From: Leptospira andrefontaineae | Lineage (GTDB): Bacteria > Spirochaetota > Leptospiria > Leptospirales > Leptospiraceae | DNA length: 64,000 nt | Assembly (NCBI RefSeq): GCF_004770105.1 | Contig: NZ_RQEY01000016.1 | Span: 305,682 to 369,681 of the forward strand | Direction: 5' to 3' | Shown here: positions 38,624 through 46,808 of the stretch, one piece after another | Layout: the number at the start of each line of letters is the position of its first letter | How positions within the stretch are numbered: position 1 is the stretch's first letter | The notes under the pieces: generated by a model | What the model saw: only the letters and a program-made list of their open reading frames with translations | Database searches by the model: none | What the model was told of the DNA's origin: nothing | Made by a program: the position numbers and the translations under genes

Positions 38624-38866
38624 TGGGTTAAGGGCGGCCCCCGCCCCTTCGCAGCGACAATAGGAGCGAGAAGACGACCATGTAAGAGTCGGTGATCGCA
38701 GATCAAACGAGCGGGCCACTTTGGATACTAGCTCAGTTTAATCGAACGCATTTTTTAAAAAACGGCCCCCGCCCTGCGTTGGGATTGGGGGGAGAGGCTC
38801 GTGGGAGAGCTCGCACTCCTATATCATAAATTCCAATTTTCTGCAACCGAATTTTATAATATCTAT

Positions 38867-38882
38867 TGTAGGAGCTCCAACA
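38867..38882. repeat. 16-bp palindromic repeat
   Basis: TGTAGGAGCTCCAACA is followed at once by a degenerate half copy (GGAATTCCTA). Confidence 0.7.
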
Positions 38883-38921
38883 ACGGAATTCCTATTTACA
38901 ACCCGCGAGAGATCGAACCGG

Positions 38922-38954
38922 GGTCACAAAAATCGTGAATACGATTTTTTGACC
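38922..38954. other. long intergenic hairpin
   Basis: Arms GGTCA(c)AAAAATCGT and ACGATTTTT-TGACC form 14 pairs with one bulged C and a GAAT loop. No T-tract follows the stem, so it is not a standard terminator. It could be an RNA structure or the end of a repeat element. Confidence 0.55.
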
Positions 38955-39070
38955 GAAGGTGAGAGCTCGGTCCGAGCCCTTGATGAAAGGCCTCCGGACT
39001 ATTTTGGGCTCGTTTATTTCCTATTGATCGTTCGCGAGGACGCGGCCAACCCCAAAAACTTTGTAATACT

Positions 39071-39086
39071 TGTTGGAATTCCAACA
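39071..39086. repeat. 16-bp palindromic repeat (perfect copy)
   Basis: TGTTGGAATTCCAACA is a perfect palindrome, 51 bp before the 24-bp palindrome. Confidence 0.75.
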
Positions 39087-39136
39087 TGAGAAGGATCATT
39101 TTTTGCCTTGACCCAGATTTGAGGAAGTCTAATTCC

Positions 39137-39160
39137 TGTAATTACACATGTGTAATTACA
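39137..39160. promoter_or_regulatory. perfect 24-bp palindrome, likely MarR-family operator
   Basis: The half-site TGTAATTACACA is followed directly by its exact complement, centred between 39148 and 39149. It lies 40 bp before the thioesterase ATG, where promoter elements are expected, and the second gene of the operon encodes a MarR regulator. MarR proteins bind AT-rich palindromes of this type as dimers and commonly autoregulate. A weaker dyad ACATATATGT follows at once. Confidence 0.65.
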
Positions 39161-39199
39161 TATATGTAGATGCACATTAATTCTCTTGGGAGATTCGAT

Positions 39200-39727
39200 A
39201 TGGAATTGACGATTGATAAACCGGTGCTTTCCCCTCATAGTTTTGCTAGGATTCGTTTCCAGGATTGTGATCCTTTTGGGCATTTGAATAATGCAAGGTA
39301 TATGGATTATTTTTTGGAGGCTCGTTCCGAGCAGTTGAGAGAGACTGCCAATTTTGATTTTTATGAATATGGTTCCAGTTCAGGTAAATCTTGGGTGGTA
39401 AGTAAGGTAGAGACTCAATATTTGGAACCGGTCAAACAGAATGATGTGGTGAAAATTGTAACTCGTTTGATCAAGCTGACTCCGGCAACGATCCATAATG
39501 AATACTTACTTTTGGATAAGGAAGGTAATCGTTTGAAGGCAGTTTTGAGGGCGCAATTTTCTTTTATTGATCTCCAAAAGGGGCGCCCTGTTCGTCATGA
39601 CCAAGAGATGATGTCTTTTTTAGGTAGTTTCATATTCGATGAACCTGGTTTGGATGATGCTTCCTTCGAGGAGAGGGTAAAACAGTTGCGGAAACAAGTA
39701 TCAGAGGGAAAATATTCCCAAGACTAA
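39200..39727 (+). CDS. acyl-CoA thioesterase (hotdog fold)
   Basis: The hotdog-fold protein of 175 residues is related to 4-hydroxybenzoyl-CoA/YbgC-type thioesterases: FQDCDPFGHLNNARYMDYFLEARSEQLR has the catalytic-Asp region DxDxxGHxNN. ATG 39200 is preferred to 39170 because GGGAG precedes it and the early ATG would fall close to the operator. It is followed after 15 bp by marR. Likely hydrolyses acyl-CoA; chain length is unknown. Confidence 0.87.
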   Translation: MELTIDKPVLSPHSFARIRFQDCDPFGHLNNARYMDYFLEARSEQLRETANFDFYEYGSSSGKSWVVSKVETQYLEPVKQNDVVKIVTRLIKLTPATIHNEYLLLDKEGNRLKAVLRAQFSFIDLQKGRPVRHDQEMMSFLGSFIFDEPGLDDASFEERVKQLRKQVSEGKYSQD

Positions 39728-39742
39728 TAGTCTTTTGATCCT

Positions 39743-40255
39743 ATGTCCAAGAAGTCTCAAAATATTACGGCTCGGAAATCTGAAAAATTCCCGAGCAAAG
39801 CGGATATGCTTAGCGCAGGTTTAAGTTGTGTGAACTTTAATCTGCGCAGAGCTTCTAGGGCGGTCACACAATTTTATGATAGAGAATTGGAGAAGGCGGG
39901 TCTTACTTCTCAAAGATTCAGTTTATTGCATACTTTAGGCGCGACAGAAGGTCTTGGTCTTGCCGAGTTAGCCGACCTTCTCGTTTTAGATAGAACTACT
40001 TTGATCCGTAACTTGACTCCTTTGGAAGAGTTGGGCTATGTTGCGGATGTCCCTTCCGAAAATAAAAGAGCTCGAAAAGTTATTTTGACTCAAAAAGGTT
40101 TGGAAGCCTTGAGGGTTGCGTATCCTATTTGGGAAGAGGCCCAGGCTACCGTCACGGAAGCTATGGGAGAGGACGATCTAAAAAGATTATTGAAAAGATT
40201 GAATTCGATCGTCCGTAAAAGGAATTTTAAAGAATTTTCCAAATCGGAAGATTGA
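39743..40255 (+). CDS. MarR-family transcriptional regulator
   Basis: The 170-residue winged-helix repressor has about 35 extra basic N-terminal residues, then FNLRRASRAVTQFYDRELEKAGL, the recognition region LAELADLLVLDRTTLIRNLTPLEELGYV and a wing with KRARKVILTQKG. It is co-transcribed with the thioesterase gene and is the natural candidate to bind the 24-bp palindrome upstream, possibly responding to an acyl-CoA or fatty acid. Confidence 0.9.
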   Translation: MSKKSQNITARKSEKFPSKADMLSAGLSCVNFNLRRASRAVTQFYDRELEKAGLTSQRFSLLHTLGATEGLGLAELADLLVLDRTTLIRNLTPLEELGYVADVPSENKRARKVILTQKGLEALRVAYPIWEEAQATVTEAMGEDDLKRLLKRLNSIVRKRNFKEFSKSED

Positions 40256-40303
40256 ACCAGAATTTTCATTAGTTTATTTTTTCATAATATTGAATTTTAG
40301 AGT

Positions 40304-40723
40304 TTGAGCCGGTTTCTGAAAACCATGAATAAAAATCTTTATCCTATCCTTTTCATTCCTACTGTCCTATTCTGTGCGTACTATTTTTTTTCTCCAAGTT
40401 GTGTCTCCGGTGATTGTAAAAACGGGATCGGGACTAAAATTTTGTCAGGATCTTATCGTTACGATGGAAGTTTCCAAAATGGGTTAGCCCATGGTAAAGG
40501 AAAACTTGTACTCGGCGGAATAGAATCTTATGATGGGGATTGGAATCGTGGTAATAAAGAAGGAAACGGTATTTATAAATACGCTGATGGAACAATTTAT
40601 GAAGGTGAGTGGAAATGGAATAAGAGGAATGGCTTCGGCAAATTGACCGACTCGGAAGGAAATTTAATTTTTGAAGGCCAATGGAAGGACGATGGCCAAG
40701 TTTTGGTTAATAATTCAAAATGA
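40304..40723 (+). CDS. MORN-repeat protein
   Basis: This small protein has an N-terminal hydrophobic anchor or signal (LYPILFIPTVLFCAYYFF), then three to four MORN motifs (YDGSFQNGLAHGKGKL, YDGDWNRGNKEGNGIY, YEGEWKWNKRNGFGKL, FEGQWKDD). MORN proteins in bacteria are often periplasmic or membrane-associated with unclear roles. TTG 40304 or ATG 40325 could be the start; neither has a good RBS. Confidence 0.75.
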   Translation: MSRFLKTMNKNLYPILFIPTVLFCAYYFFSPSCVSGDCKNGIGTKILSGSYRYDGSFQNGLAHGKGKLVLGGIESYDGDWNRGNKEGNGIYKYADGTIYEGEWKWNKRNGFGKLTDSEGNLIFEGQWKDDGQVLVNNSK

Positions 40724-40801
40724 AATATATTATTTTTTCCATTGCCGATCTTCGCTTAACGTTTAAATTCGTTAGATCTTAAGCCGTTCAGGTGAACTAA
40801 A

Positions 40802-41392
40802 ATGAAAGTTTACGGTACTTCTGTTTCCGGGAATTGTTATAAAATTAAACTTCTATTGCATGTATTGAAAATTCCTTATGAATGGATCGAGACCGATACT
40901 AGAAAGGGCGAAACCAAAACTCAGGAATTTCTTCTTAAAAACCCGGTAGGTAAAGTTCCTCTTTTGGAATTAGAGTCCGGAGAATTTCTTTCCGAATCTA
41001 ATGCCATCTTATATTTCTTAGCGAAGAATACTGACTTCTTTCCGGATGATCTTTTGGCCCAGTCCAGGATATTACAATGGATGTTTTTTGAACAATATAG
41101 TCATGAACCTTATATTGCGGTCAATCGTTGGTTGATACATTTTCAAAACAAAAAGGATGATCCTAGAATTCCGAGTAATCATACTAAAGGATTAGATGCT
41201 CTGAAGATCATGAATGACCATCTTGCCAAAAATCAATTCTTCGGTTCTGAAAATCTGAGCATAGCCGATATCGCTCTCTTTGCATATACACATGTGGCGG
41301 AAGAAGGTCAATTTCCTCTTTCTGATTTTTCGAACCTGAGCTCTTGGATCAGAAGGGTAAAAGAGATCCCGGATTTTATTCCGATATACTGA
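40802..41392 (+). CDS. glutathione S-transferase-family protein
   Basis: The 196-residue cytosolic GST has an N-terminal thioredoxin-like domain (MKVYGTSVSGNCYKIKLLLH, NPVGKVPLLELESGEFLSESNAIL) and an all-alpha C-terminal domain with the SIADIALFAYTH motif. The serine near residue 9 fits beta- or theta-like GSTs. AGGTGA precedes the ATG. Substrate is unknown. Confidence 0.9.
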   Translation: MKVYGTSVSGNCYKIKLLLHVLKIPYEWIETDTRKGETKTQEFLLKNPVGKVPLLELESGEFLSESNAILYFLAKNTDFFPDDLLAQSRILQWMFFEQYSHEPYIAVNRWLIHFQNKKDDPRIPSNHTKGLDALKIMNDHLAKNQFFGSENLSIADIALFAYTHVAEEGQFPLSDFSNLSSWIRRVKEIPDFIPIY

Positions 41393-41530
41393 GACCTTAA
41401 CATCGGAAGGAATATATATCCGGATTGGGAGAAGTGTGTTGGCCTGCTTTTCTAAATTCTCCTTGATTCCTTACTTTTGGTTTTCATATTCTACCGTTAA
41501 GATTCGGCCGATCCGATCCCGGCGAAAAAA

Positions 41531-42058
41531 ATGGCGAAATATTCCAATTCCAAGATTTTACTAACGTGTACTGCCGCGGTGATTCTTATCGTTTTAGGAA
41601 TTTTTCTATATGTTTTCTTTCGGAACGGCTCGGATGTTCCAAACTTTACGGATCGTTTTGAATTTAAAGATCTAACAAGGGCCCAAGCGGAGAAGTTTGG
41701 GATCCTCGGTCTTCCAAACGGTGTCTCCGATTATTTTATCAAACGTTGTGGATTTAGGGAATCCTGGGTGGTTTTCTCCAAATACAAGGTAGAAAGTTCC
41801 GAGTTTAGGAAAACTATTCTGGAACGATTCAAAAACCATCCTGGTTTAAATCGTAAATTCGATTCTTACCCGAGTGATTGGCCTGAAAATTTTGACCAAG
41901 GAAATTGTAGGCCGGATTGGTGGGAGCCTTGTTCTAAAGGTTTTTGGGCGGAAATTTCCAAAGGCCCCGATGTTGTAGCTCATAAAGACGGATTCTATCT
42001 CTGTGAAAGCGGTAAAGAACTAAGATGGTTCGTTTTTCATTTTAGAAATATCTTATAA
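41531..42058 (+). CDS. membrane-anchored hypothetical protein
   Basis: The 175-residue protein has one N-terminal membrane segment (about 9-30) and a periplasmic region with aromatic and Cys residues (CGFRESWVVFSKYKV, CRPDWWEPCSKGFWAEI, YLCESGKELRWFVF). I recognise no family. It lies 10 bp before the RDD gene. Confidence 0.6.
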   Translation: MAKYSNSKILLTCTAAVILIVLGIFLYVFFRNGSDVPNFTDRFEFKDLTRAQAEKFGILGLPNGVSDYFIKRCGFRESWVVFSKYKVESSEFRKTILERFKNHPGLNRKFDSYPSDWPENFDQGNCRPDWWEPCSKGFWAEISKGPDVVAHKDGFYLCESGKELRWFVFHFRNIL

Positions 42059-42068
42059 TTACTTACTG

Positions 42069-42662
42069 ATGAATAATATATTCGAAAAAATTAATATTGA
42101 AGAAAAACATTTGGCATACGCGAGTTTGAGTAGAAGAGTTTATGCTCAGTTTCTGGATTTTTTGATCTTATGTCCTGTTTTGATCCCCCAAATCATGGTC
42201 TTCTATTACCACAATAAGATGGTATATGAATTGTTTCCTTTCTACACTGCCTTACATTCCTTACTTTATATCGGATATAGATTCGTAATGCATGCTTTAT
42301 ATGGCCGGACACTTGGCAAGGCATTTGCCGGGATAATCGTGACCGATTCTTGCAAAGGTCGTTTGGGATGGATCCGGTCTTTTATTCGGACTTTGCCTGA
42401 GCTCGCCTTGTCTTTAGTAACGATCATGAGTGCTGTATACGATTCCAGGATATTTATGGAACACCAGGCGGAGATGGAGGGGTTACCTTTAGCTGGTGTT
42501 CATCGGATTTTGAACAAATGGAATCCTTTAGACAATTTCACCTTTTGGGATTCGATTATATATTATGGGATTTCAGTAATTTATATCTTCTTTTCTCATA
42601 AAAGGACCGCATTACACGATCTTTTTGCAGGAACCAGGGTCCTCCGTTATAAAGCAGAATAG
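42069..42662 (+). CDS. RDD-family membrane protein
   Basis: The 197-residue protein has three to four membrane segments. It shows the RDD pattern: SRRVYAQFLDFLIL at the start, YGRTLGKAFAGIIVTD centrally and RTALHDLFAGTRVL at the end. RDD proteins are small transport-like membrane proteins of varied function. Probably in an operon with the preceding gene. Confidence 0.82.
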   Translation: MNNIFEKINIEEKHLAYASLSRRVYAQFLDFLILCPVLIPQIMVFYYHNKMVYELFPFYTALHSLLYIGYRFVMHALYGRTLGKAFAGIIVTDSCKGRLGWIRSFIRTLPELALSLVTIMSAVYDSRIFMEHQAEMEGLPLAGVHRILNKWNPLDNFTFWDSIIYYGISVIYIFFSHKRTALHDLFAGTRVLRYKAE

Positions 42663-42740
42663 GTTTATTATACCGGATCGGAAATTTATTTCCTGTCCAC
42701 ATTCTCTTGACTCATATTCCGTAAATGTTATACTACAAAG

Positions 42741-43499
42741 ATGCGGATCTTCGATTCTCACTTTCATATCATAGATCCAAGATTTCCTTTGGTGCCCAAC
42801 CATGGCTTTTTGCCCGAGCCTTTTACGGTTTCCGACTATAATAAGCAGGCGGATTGGCTTAGGATCAAGGGTGGCGCTGTTGTTTCCGGTTCTTTCCAGG
42901 TATTTGATCAAACTTATCTATTGGATGCACTTTCCATATTAGGAAAAAATTATGTAGGTGTAACGCAACTTCCTGCAAATGTTCAGGATTCTGAAATTTT
43001 ATCCCTTCATAGATCAGGAGTAAGAGCTGTTCGATTTAATGTAAGAAGGGGAGGTTCTGAGGAAATTTCCAAGATTAAGGAAATGGGTGCCAGGGTTTAC
43101 GATATAGTCGGCTGGCATGTTGAATTGTATATAGATGCCAAAGAGGTAGATGAATTTTTAGAAGAAGTGTTATTATCACTTCCTAAAGTTTCCATAGATC
43201 ACTTGGGATTATCCAAAGAAGGTTTTTCTACTATTCTAAGATTGGTGGAAAAAGGTGTAAGAGTAAAGGCCACCGGATTTGGTCGGACCAATATGGACAT
43301 AAGAACCGCTTTGGTGGCAATCGCAGAGATTAATCCGGACGCTTTAATGTTCGGAACGGATCTTCCTTCTACACGTTCTCCCGCCCCATTTACTGAAGAG
43401 GATCTGCATCTTGTAACGGACACGTTCGAAGGTGAGTTATTGCAAAAAGTATTATATTCGAATGCACTTGATTTTTACGGCGTGAACGTAAAAGTATAA
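42741..43499 (+). CDS. amidohydrolase-family TIM-barrel hydrolase
   Basis: The 252-residue protein starts MRIFDSHFHIIDPRFPL with the HxH metal motif of the amidohydrolase_2 group. DHLGLSKEG and FGTDLPSTRSPAPFTEED supply the later His and Asp ligands. It resembles lactonase/pyrone-dicarboxylate-hydrolase types; the substrate cannot be assigned. It is monocistronic and followed by a hairpin. Confidence 0.83.
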   Translation: MRIFDSHFHIIDPRFPLVPNHGFLPEPFTVSDYNKQADWLRIKGGAVVSGSFQVFDQTYLLDALSILGKNYVGVTQLPANVQDSEILSLHRSGVRAVRFNVRRGGSEEISKIKEMGARVYDIVGWHVELYIDAKEVDEFLEEVLLSLPKVSIDHLGLSKEGFSTILRLVEKGVRVKATGFGRTNMDIRTALVAIAEINPDALMFGTDLPSTRSPAPFTEEDLHLVTDTFEGELLQKVLYSNALDFYGVNVKV

Positions 43500-43525
43500 G
43501 AGCCTGTCCCAAAAGGTCCAGGCTC
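43500..43525. terminator. hairpin after amidohydrolase gene
   Basis: GAGCCTG (43500-43506) pairs with CAGGCTC (43519-43525), with extra C-G pairs possible inside the loop. It begins at the base after the stop codon. There is only a weak T-tract (TT), so termination may be partial or shared with the convergent SDR gene. Confidence 0.5.
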
Positions 43526-43580
43526 TTGAAGCCCGTGACTTAGTATCGATTGATAACCTATATTTGGGACGGACTATAAA

Positions 43581-44702
43581 TTATTCTTTTTTAAAGATCC
43601 TATCAGCTATTCTTTTTACGATCCAAGAAGGAAATATTTTCGTAGAATAATAATGTGCCTGATTCATAAATCCCGGGACCGACCTTTTGGTTTCGTTTTG
43701 GATCGCTTGGAAGGCAACCTTTGCCACATCTTTCGGATCCATCGCGATCGAGTAAGCCAGATTTCCTAAGCCTCCCTTTTTATTTTCTTTATGAATTCCT
43801 GCTACTGTTAGAAAATTTGTTTTAGTAGTTCCTGGATATAAGATCCCAAGTTTAACTCCATAAGGAGCAAGTTCCGCTGCTAATGCTTCTGAAAAACTAA
43901 CTACGTATGCCTTGCTTGCTGCATAAGCTGCCATATAAGAAAGAGGCTGTAAAGAAGCTGTGGATGCAACATTCAAAATAAAACCGTTATTACGTTCTAT
44001 CATTCTCTTGGAAAATTCATTAGAAAGTCTAGTAACTGCGTTCATGTTAAGTAGAAGCATTGAATCTATTTTTTCAGGAGAAAGTTCCCAAGATTTTCCC
44101 CAAAGCCCGAATCCTGCATTATTGACTAGGACATTTACTTCTAACTTTAATTTGGAGACCCATTTTAAAATTTTAGGAACACTATCAGTCTTGGTTAGAT
44201 CCGCTTCTAAGGTCTCTAATTTTCCGGAAGAGTTGATCTCTTTACATTCTTTTTGAAGAAGTTTGAATTCTTCTTTAGAAACACTGACTACTAATACGTT
44301 ATAACCTTGTTTGTATAATAAGATAGAAAGTTCTTTGCCAATCCCGGAAGATCCTCCGGTGACTAAGACCGTTTTTGAAAAATCAGTTTTTTTGATTTCT
44401 GCTAAAATCTGATTTAGTATGGTTAATAAATCATAGATCTTATTTAAGAAATTTGGTTCTTCAACGTGAGAGCCTAAGGTGTCTGCGATTCCTTTGGACT
44501 CATCCTGTAGCCAAGTTAAAGAGCTAACATCTTTATATAGAAAGCCGCGTTTCATTTTATCAAGAACCATCAAATCTCTTTCATAACCGCTCTTCGAATA
44601 AAGAGCTTTGTGGTCTTTAATTTTTCGGCTAATATAATTGTGCAGCTCGTTTGCTTTTCGTATATATGTTTCCAAATCTACTTTTTTCTTCTTTAGCAAC
44701 AT
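43581..44702 (-). CDS. short-chain dehydrogenase with N-terminal helical extension
   Basis: ATG 44702 is chosen over TTG 44765 because AAGGA precedes it by about 6 nt. The 373-residue protein has about 105 basic helical N-terminal residues, then a classical SDR domain: VLVTGGSSGIGKEL, NVLVNNAGFGLWG, catalytic Ser in NVASTASL and YAASKAY. The C-terminal SIAMDPKDVAKVAFQAI is typical of the DltE-like/steroid-dehydrogenase SDR group. Substrate unknown. Confidence 0.85.
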   Translation of the reverse strand: MLLKKKKVDLETYIRKANELHNYISRKIKDHKALYSKSGYERDLMVLDKMKRGFLYKDVSSLTWLQDESKGIADTLGSHVEEPNFLNKIYDLLTILNQILAEIKKTDFSKTVLVTGGSSGIGKELSILLYKQGYNVLVVSVSKEEFKLLQKECKEINSSGKLETLEADLTKTDSVPKILKWVSKLKLEVNVLVNNAGFGLWGKSWELSPEKIDSMLLLNMNAVTRLSNEFSKRMIERNNGFILNVASTASLQPLSYMAAYAASKAYVVSFSEALAAELAPYGVKLGILYPGTTKTNFLTVAGIHKENKKGGLGNLAYSIAMDPKDVAKVAFQAIQNETKRSVPGFMNQAHYYSTKIFPSWIVKRIADRIFKKE

Positions 44703-44817
44703 TATGAGTCCTTTTCGATTTCGCAATAGATCCCTGATGATCTGAAATTTGTCAAAGCCTTTCAAAATCCGAAAAATCTAGCTTGCTCCATAGAATAAGG
44801 AACTTAATGTTTTCGGG

Positions 44818-45450
44818 ATGTCTCCTTTATTCCAGCCTTTAAAAACATATTTGGATACGAAACTTTCTCTGATCGATAAAATCCCTAAGGAAAGAAAGTC
44901 GGTGCTTTCTTCATTCGCCGAATTTATTTTACAATCTTTTGAGACCAAACAAAAAGCGAATTTAGTTTTTATATGTACTCATAATTCGAGAAGGAGTCAG
45001 ATTGCTCAGGCATTCGCAGCATGTATTCCTCACTATTTTGATTTTCCCGGAGTAAAATCTTTTTCAGGTGGAACAAGTATCACTGAGTTACATCCAAATG
45101 CGGAGAAGGCTTTAGAGACTTGCGGATTTCGTTTGGAAAACCAAGGACCTCCTCGTAATCCTAAATATTCAATTTGGTGGGCAGATGGAACTCCTCCTCT
45201 GATTGCATATTCTAAAAAATTCCAAGATGCTCCGAATCCTTCGTCTGAGTTTATTGCGGTTTTAGTTTGTTCACAAGCGGACGAATCTTGTCCTTATGTT
45301 CCAGGAGCAGAAGCAAGAATTTCTCTTCCTTTCGAAGATCCTAAATCAGCAGACGATTCCGAAAATCCTTTGGAGAAATATTTAGAAACCTGTGATCAGA
45401 TCGCTTCTGAACTTCTTTATACTTTCCGGGAAGTAAAACAGAAACTTTAG
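44818..45450 (+). CDS. low-molecular-weight phosphatase / arsenate-reductase-like protein
   Basis: The 210-residue protein has a phosphatase-type P-loop CTHNSRRSQ (Cys53 to Arg59, CX5R) and a second region with Asp near DESCPYVPGAEARISLPFEDP. About 45 extra N-terminal residues precede the LMW-PTP fold. The layout matches ArsC-like proteins of the thioredoxin-coupled class. The third redox cysteine is not certain, so phosphatase versus arsenate reductase remains open; no arsR or pump gene is nearby. Confidence 0.78.
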   Translation: MSPLFQPLKTYLDTKLSLIDKIPKERKSVLSSFAEFILQSFETKQKANLVFICTHNSRRSQIAQAFAACIPHYFDFPGVKSFSGGTSITELHPNAEKALETCGFRLENQGPPRNPKYSIWWADGTPPLIAYSKKFQDAPNPSSEFIAVLVCSQADESCPYVPGAEARISLPFEDPKSADDSENPLEKYLETCDQIASELLYTFREVKQKL

Positions 45451-45464
45451 ATTCTTTCTATTCT

Positions 45465-45480
45465 TGTTGGAATTCCTACA
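45465..45480. repeat. 16-bp palindromic repeat
   Basis: TGTTGGAATTCCTACA lies in the gap between the phosphatase-like gene and map. Confidence 0.7.
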
Positions 45481-45523
45481 TTTATCGTTTGCCATCTAAT
45501 TTCTCTCTGTAGAATTCATATTT

Positions 45524-46270
45524 ATGACGGTTCGTAATAAAGAAGATCTGGAAGCATTACAAAGGATTGGCAAGATCACTGCCGAGACTTTGGTCAAAAT
45601 GAGAGAAGCCGCTAAACCAGGTATTAGCACCAAAGAGTTGGATCGTATTGCGCATTCATATTTTTCTAAGTTCGGAGCAAGAAGTGCTCCTCAACTAATG
45701 TATAAATTTCCCGGATACACTTGTATCAGTTTGAATACTGAGATCGCCCACGGAATTCCAAACAATCGTATCTTAAAAGAAGGAGACCTCCTGAATCTGG
45801 ATGTTTCTTTGGAGTTGAACGGTTATTTTGCAGACACAGGTTTTACTCTGATCGTTGGAAAAGATGATAAAGGTCTAAGTAGACTTTTGGATGTTTCTTC
45901 TGAAGCGCTAAAACTTGCTCTTGCAGGTGTGAAGACCGGTGAAAAACTAAATTCTATCGGAAGAACGATTGAGAGTACAGCAAAGAATAATGGATTTAAA
46001 GTGATCCGCACGTTATGTGGACATGGAGTAGGAAAATCTCTTCATGAAGAACCATTCGATATTTGTAATTATTACGAACCAAGAGATAAACGAATTCTTA
46101 AATCGGGACAGGTTATTGCAGTGGAAACTTTTGTTTCGACTGGCGCGGAAGACTTTGTAGAACAATCAGACGGATGGACCTTAAAAACTCCTGACGGTTC
46201 TTTTACTGCCCAGTTTGAACATTCAGTAGTTGTTACTGAACGTGGACCAATTATCTTAACAGCGGCATAA
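45524..46270 (+). CDS. map: methionine aminopeptidase, type I
   Basis: Map removes the N-terminal Met from new proteins. The 248-residue protein has YTCISLNTEIAHGIPN, metal ligands in LNLDVSLELNGYFADTG (the two Asp), GHGVGKSLHEEP (His) and AVETFVSTG plus FEHSVVV (the two Glu). It has no N-terminal zinc extension. It stands apart from the ribosomal operon that holds map in many bacteria. Confidence 0.95.
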   Translation: MTVRNKEDLEALQRIGKITAETLVKMREAAKPGISTKELDRIAHSYFSKFGARSAPQLMYKFPGYTCISLNTEIAHGIPNNRILKEGDLLNLDVSLELNGYFADTGFTLIVGKDDKGLSRLLDVSSEALKLALAGVKTGEKLNSIGRTIESTAKNNGFKVIRTLCGHGVGKSLHEEPFDICNYYEPRDKRILKSGQVIAVETFVSTGAEDFVEQSDGWTLKTPDGSFTAQFEHSVVVTERGPIILTAA

Positions 46271-46274
46271 AAAA

Positions 46275-46799
46275 ATGATCACTATAATTTTAAACATACT
46301 TCCTATTCTGATATTCATTCTGGTATTTACTATTGCCCTATGGGATAGAAAACAAAAGGAAACGTTTTCTAAAAAATATTTTGGCTCTTTCTTCCCTGCA
46401 ATTTTATCAGGAGAATTAAAGTCGGATCTAAACTCTGCTTCTTCTCAATTTGGAAATGCAGGGTATGCTGTTCAGAAGGAAGGAGATAAACTTCTTTTTC
46501 AGAATGCTTCTCAACTGGCAAAACATAGGAACTGGTTATGGTCTTTCGGTTATGCTAAGAAGACGGAGAACGGATCCATCCAGTATAAATTATTCATTAA
46601 TTTAGGTGCCGTGCTCACTGTGCCTGCTGCTTTGTTTGTAGTAGCATTCTATGGAATGTTAGTGCAGAATAATATTCCCAAAGGGCAAGTTTCTATTGCG
46701 CCTTACTTTTTCCTTGGATTCGCATTTTTCTTTGCGATCTCTAGTTTTATTTCTCAAACGATCAAAGAGAGAAGTTTCCTTAAGAAAAATCTTTCTTAA
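46275..46799 (+). CDS. membrane protein, unknown
   Basis: The 174-residue protein has an N-terminal membrane segment (about 2-22) and two C-terminal ones (about 112-133 and 143-162), with a soluble loop between. It starts 4 bp after map and is followed after 9 bp by the transporter gene, so it is inside an operon. No family recognised. Confidence 0.6.
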   Translation: MITIILNILPILIFILVFTIALWDRKQKETFSKKYFGSFFPAILSGELKSDLNSASSQFGNAGYAVQKEGDKLLFQNASQLAKHRNWLWSFGYAKKTENGSIQYKLFINLGAVLTVPAALFVVAFYGMLVQNNIPKGQVSIAPYFFLGFAFFFAISSFISQTIKERSFLKKNLS

Positions 46800-46808
46800 A
46801 ATTAGAAA

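Larger units (their letters stand above)
38594..39136. other. gene-free repeat-rich intergenic region
   Basis: No credible coding frame is seen in about 540 bp. It holds three copies of the 16-bp palindrome (38608, 38867, 39071), a degenerate fourth (GGAATTCCTA near 38885), two CGGCCCCCGCCC tracts (near 38633 and 38761) and a 14-bp near-perfect hairpin at 38922-38954. Base composition swings between GC-rich blocks and AT-rich spacers, as in decayed repeat clusters. Confidence 0.6.

Noticed and set aside
43500..43525. Relation of this hairpin to the palindrome at 11354
   Set aside because: Both contain TCCAGGCT, but the loops and contexts differ, and eight shared bases are not enough to claim a family.
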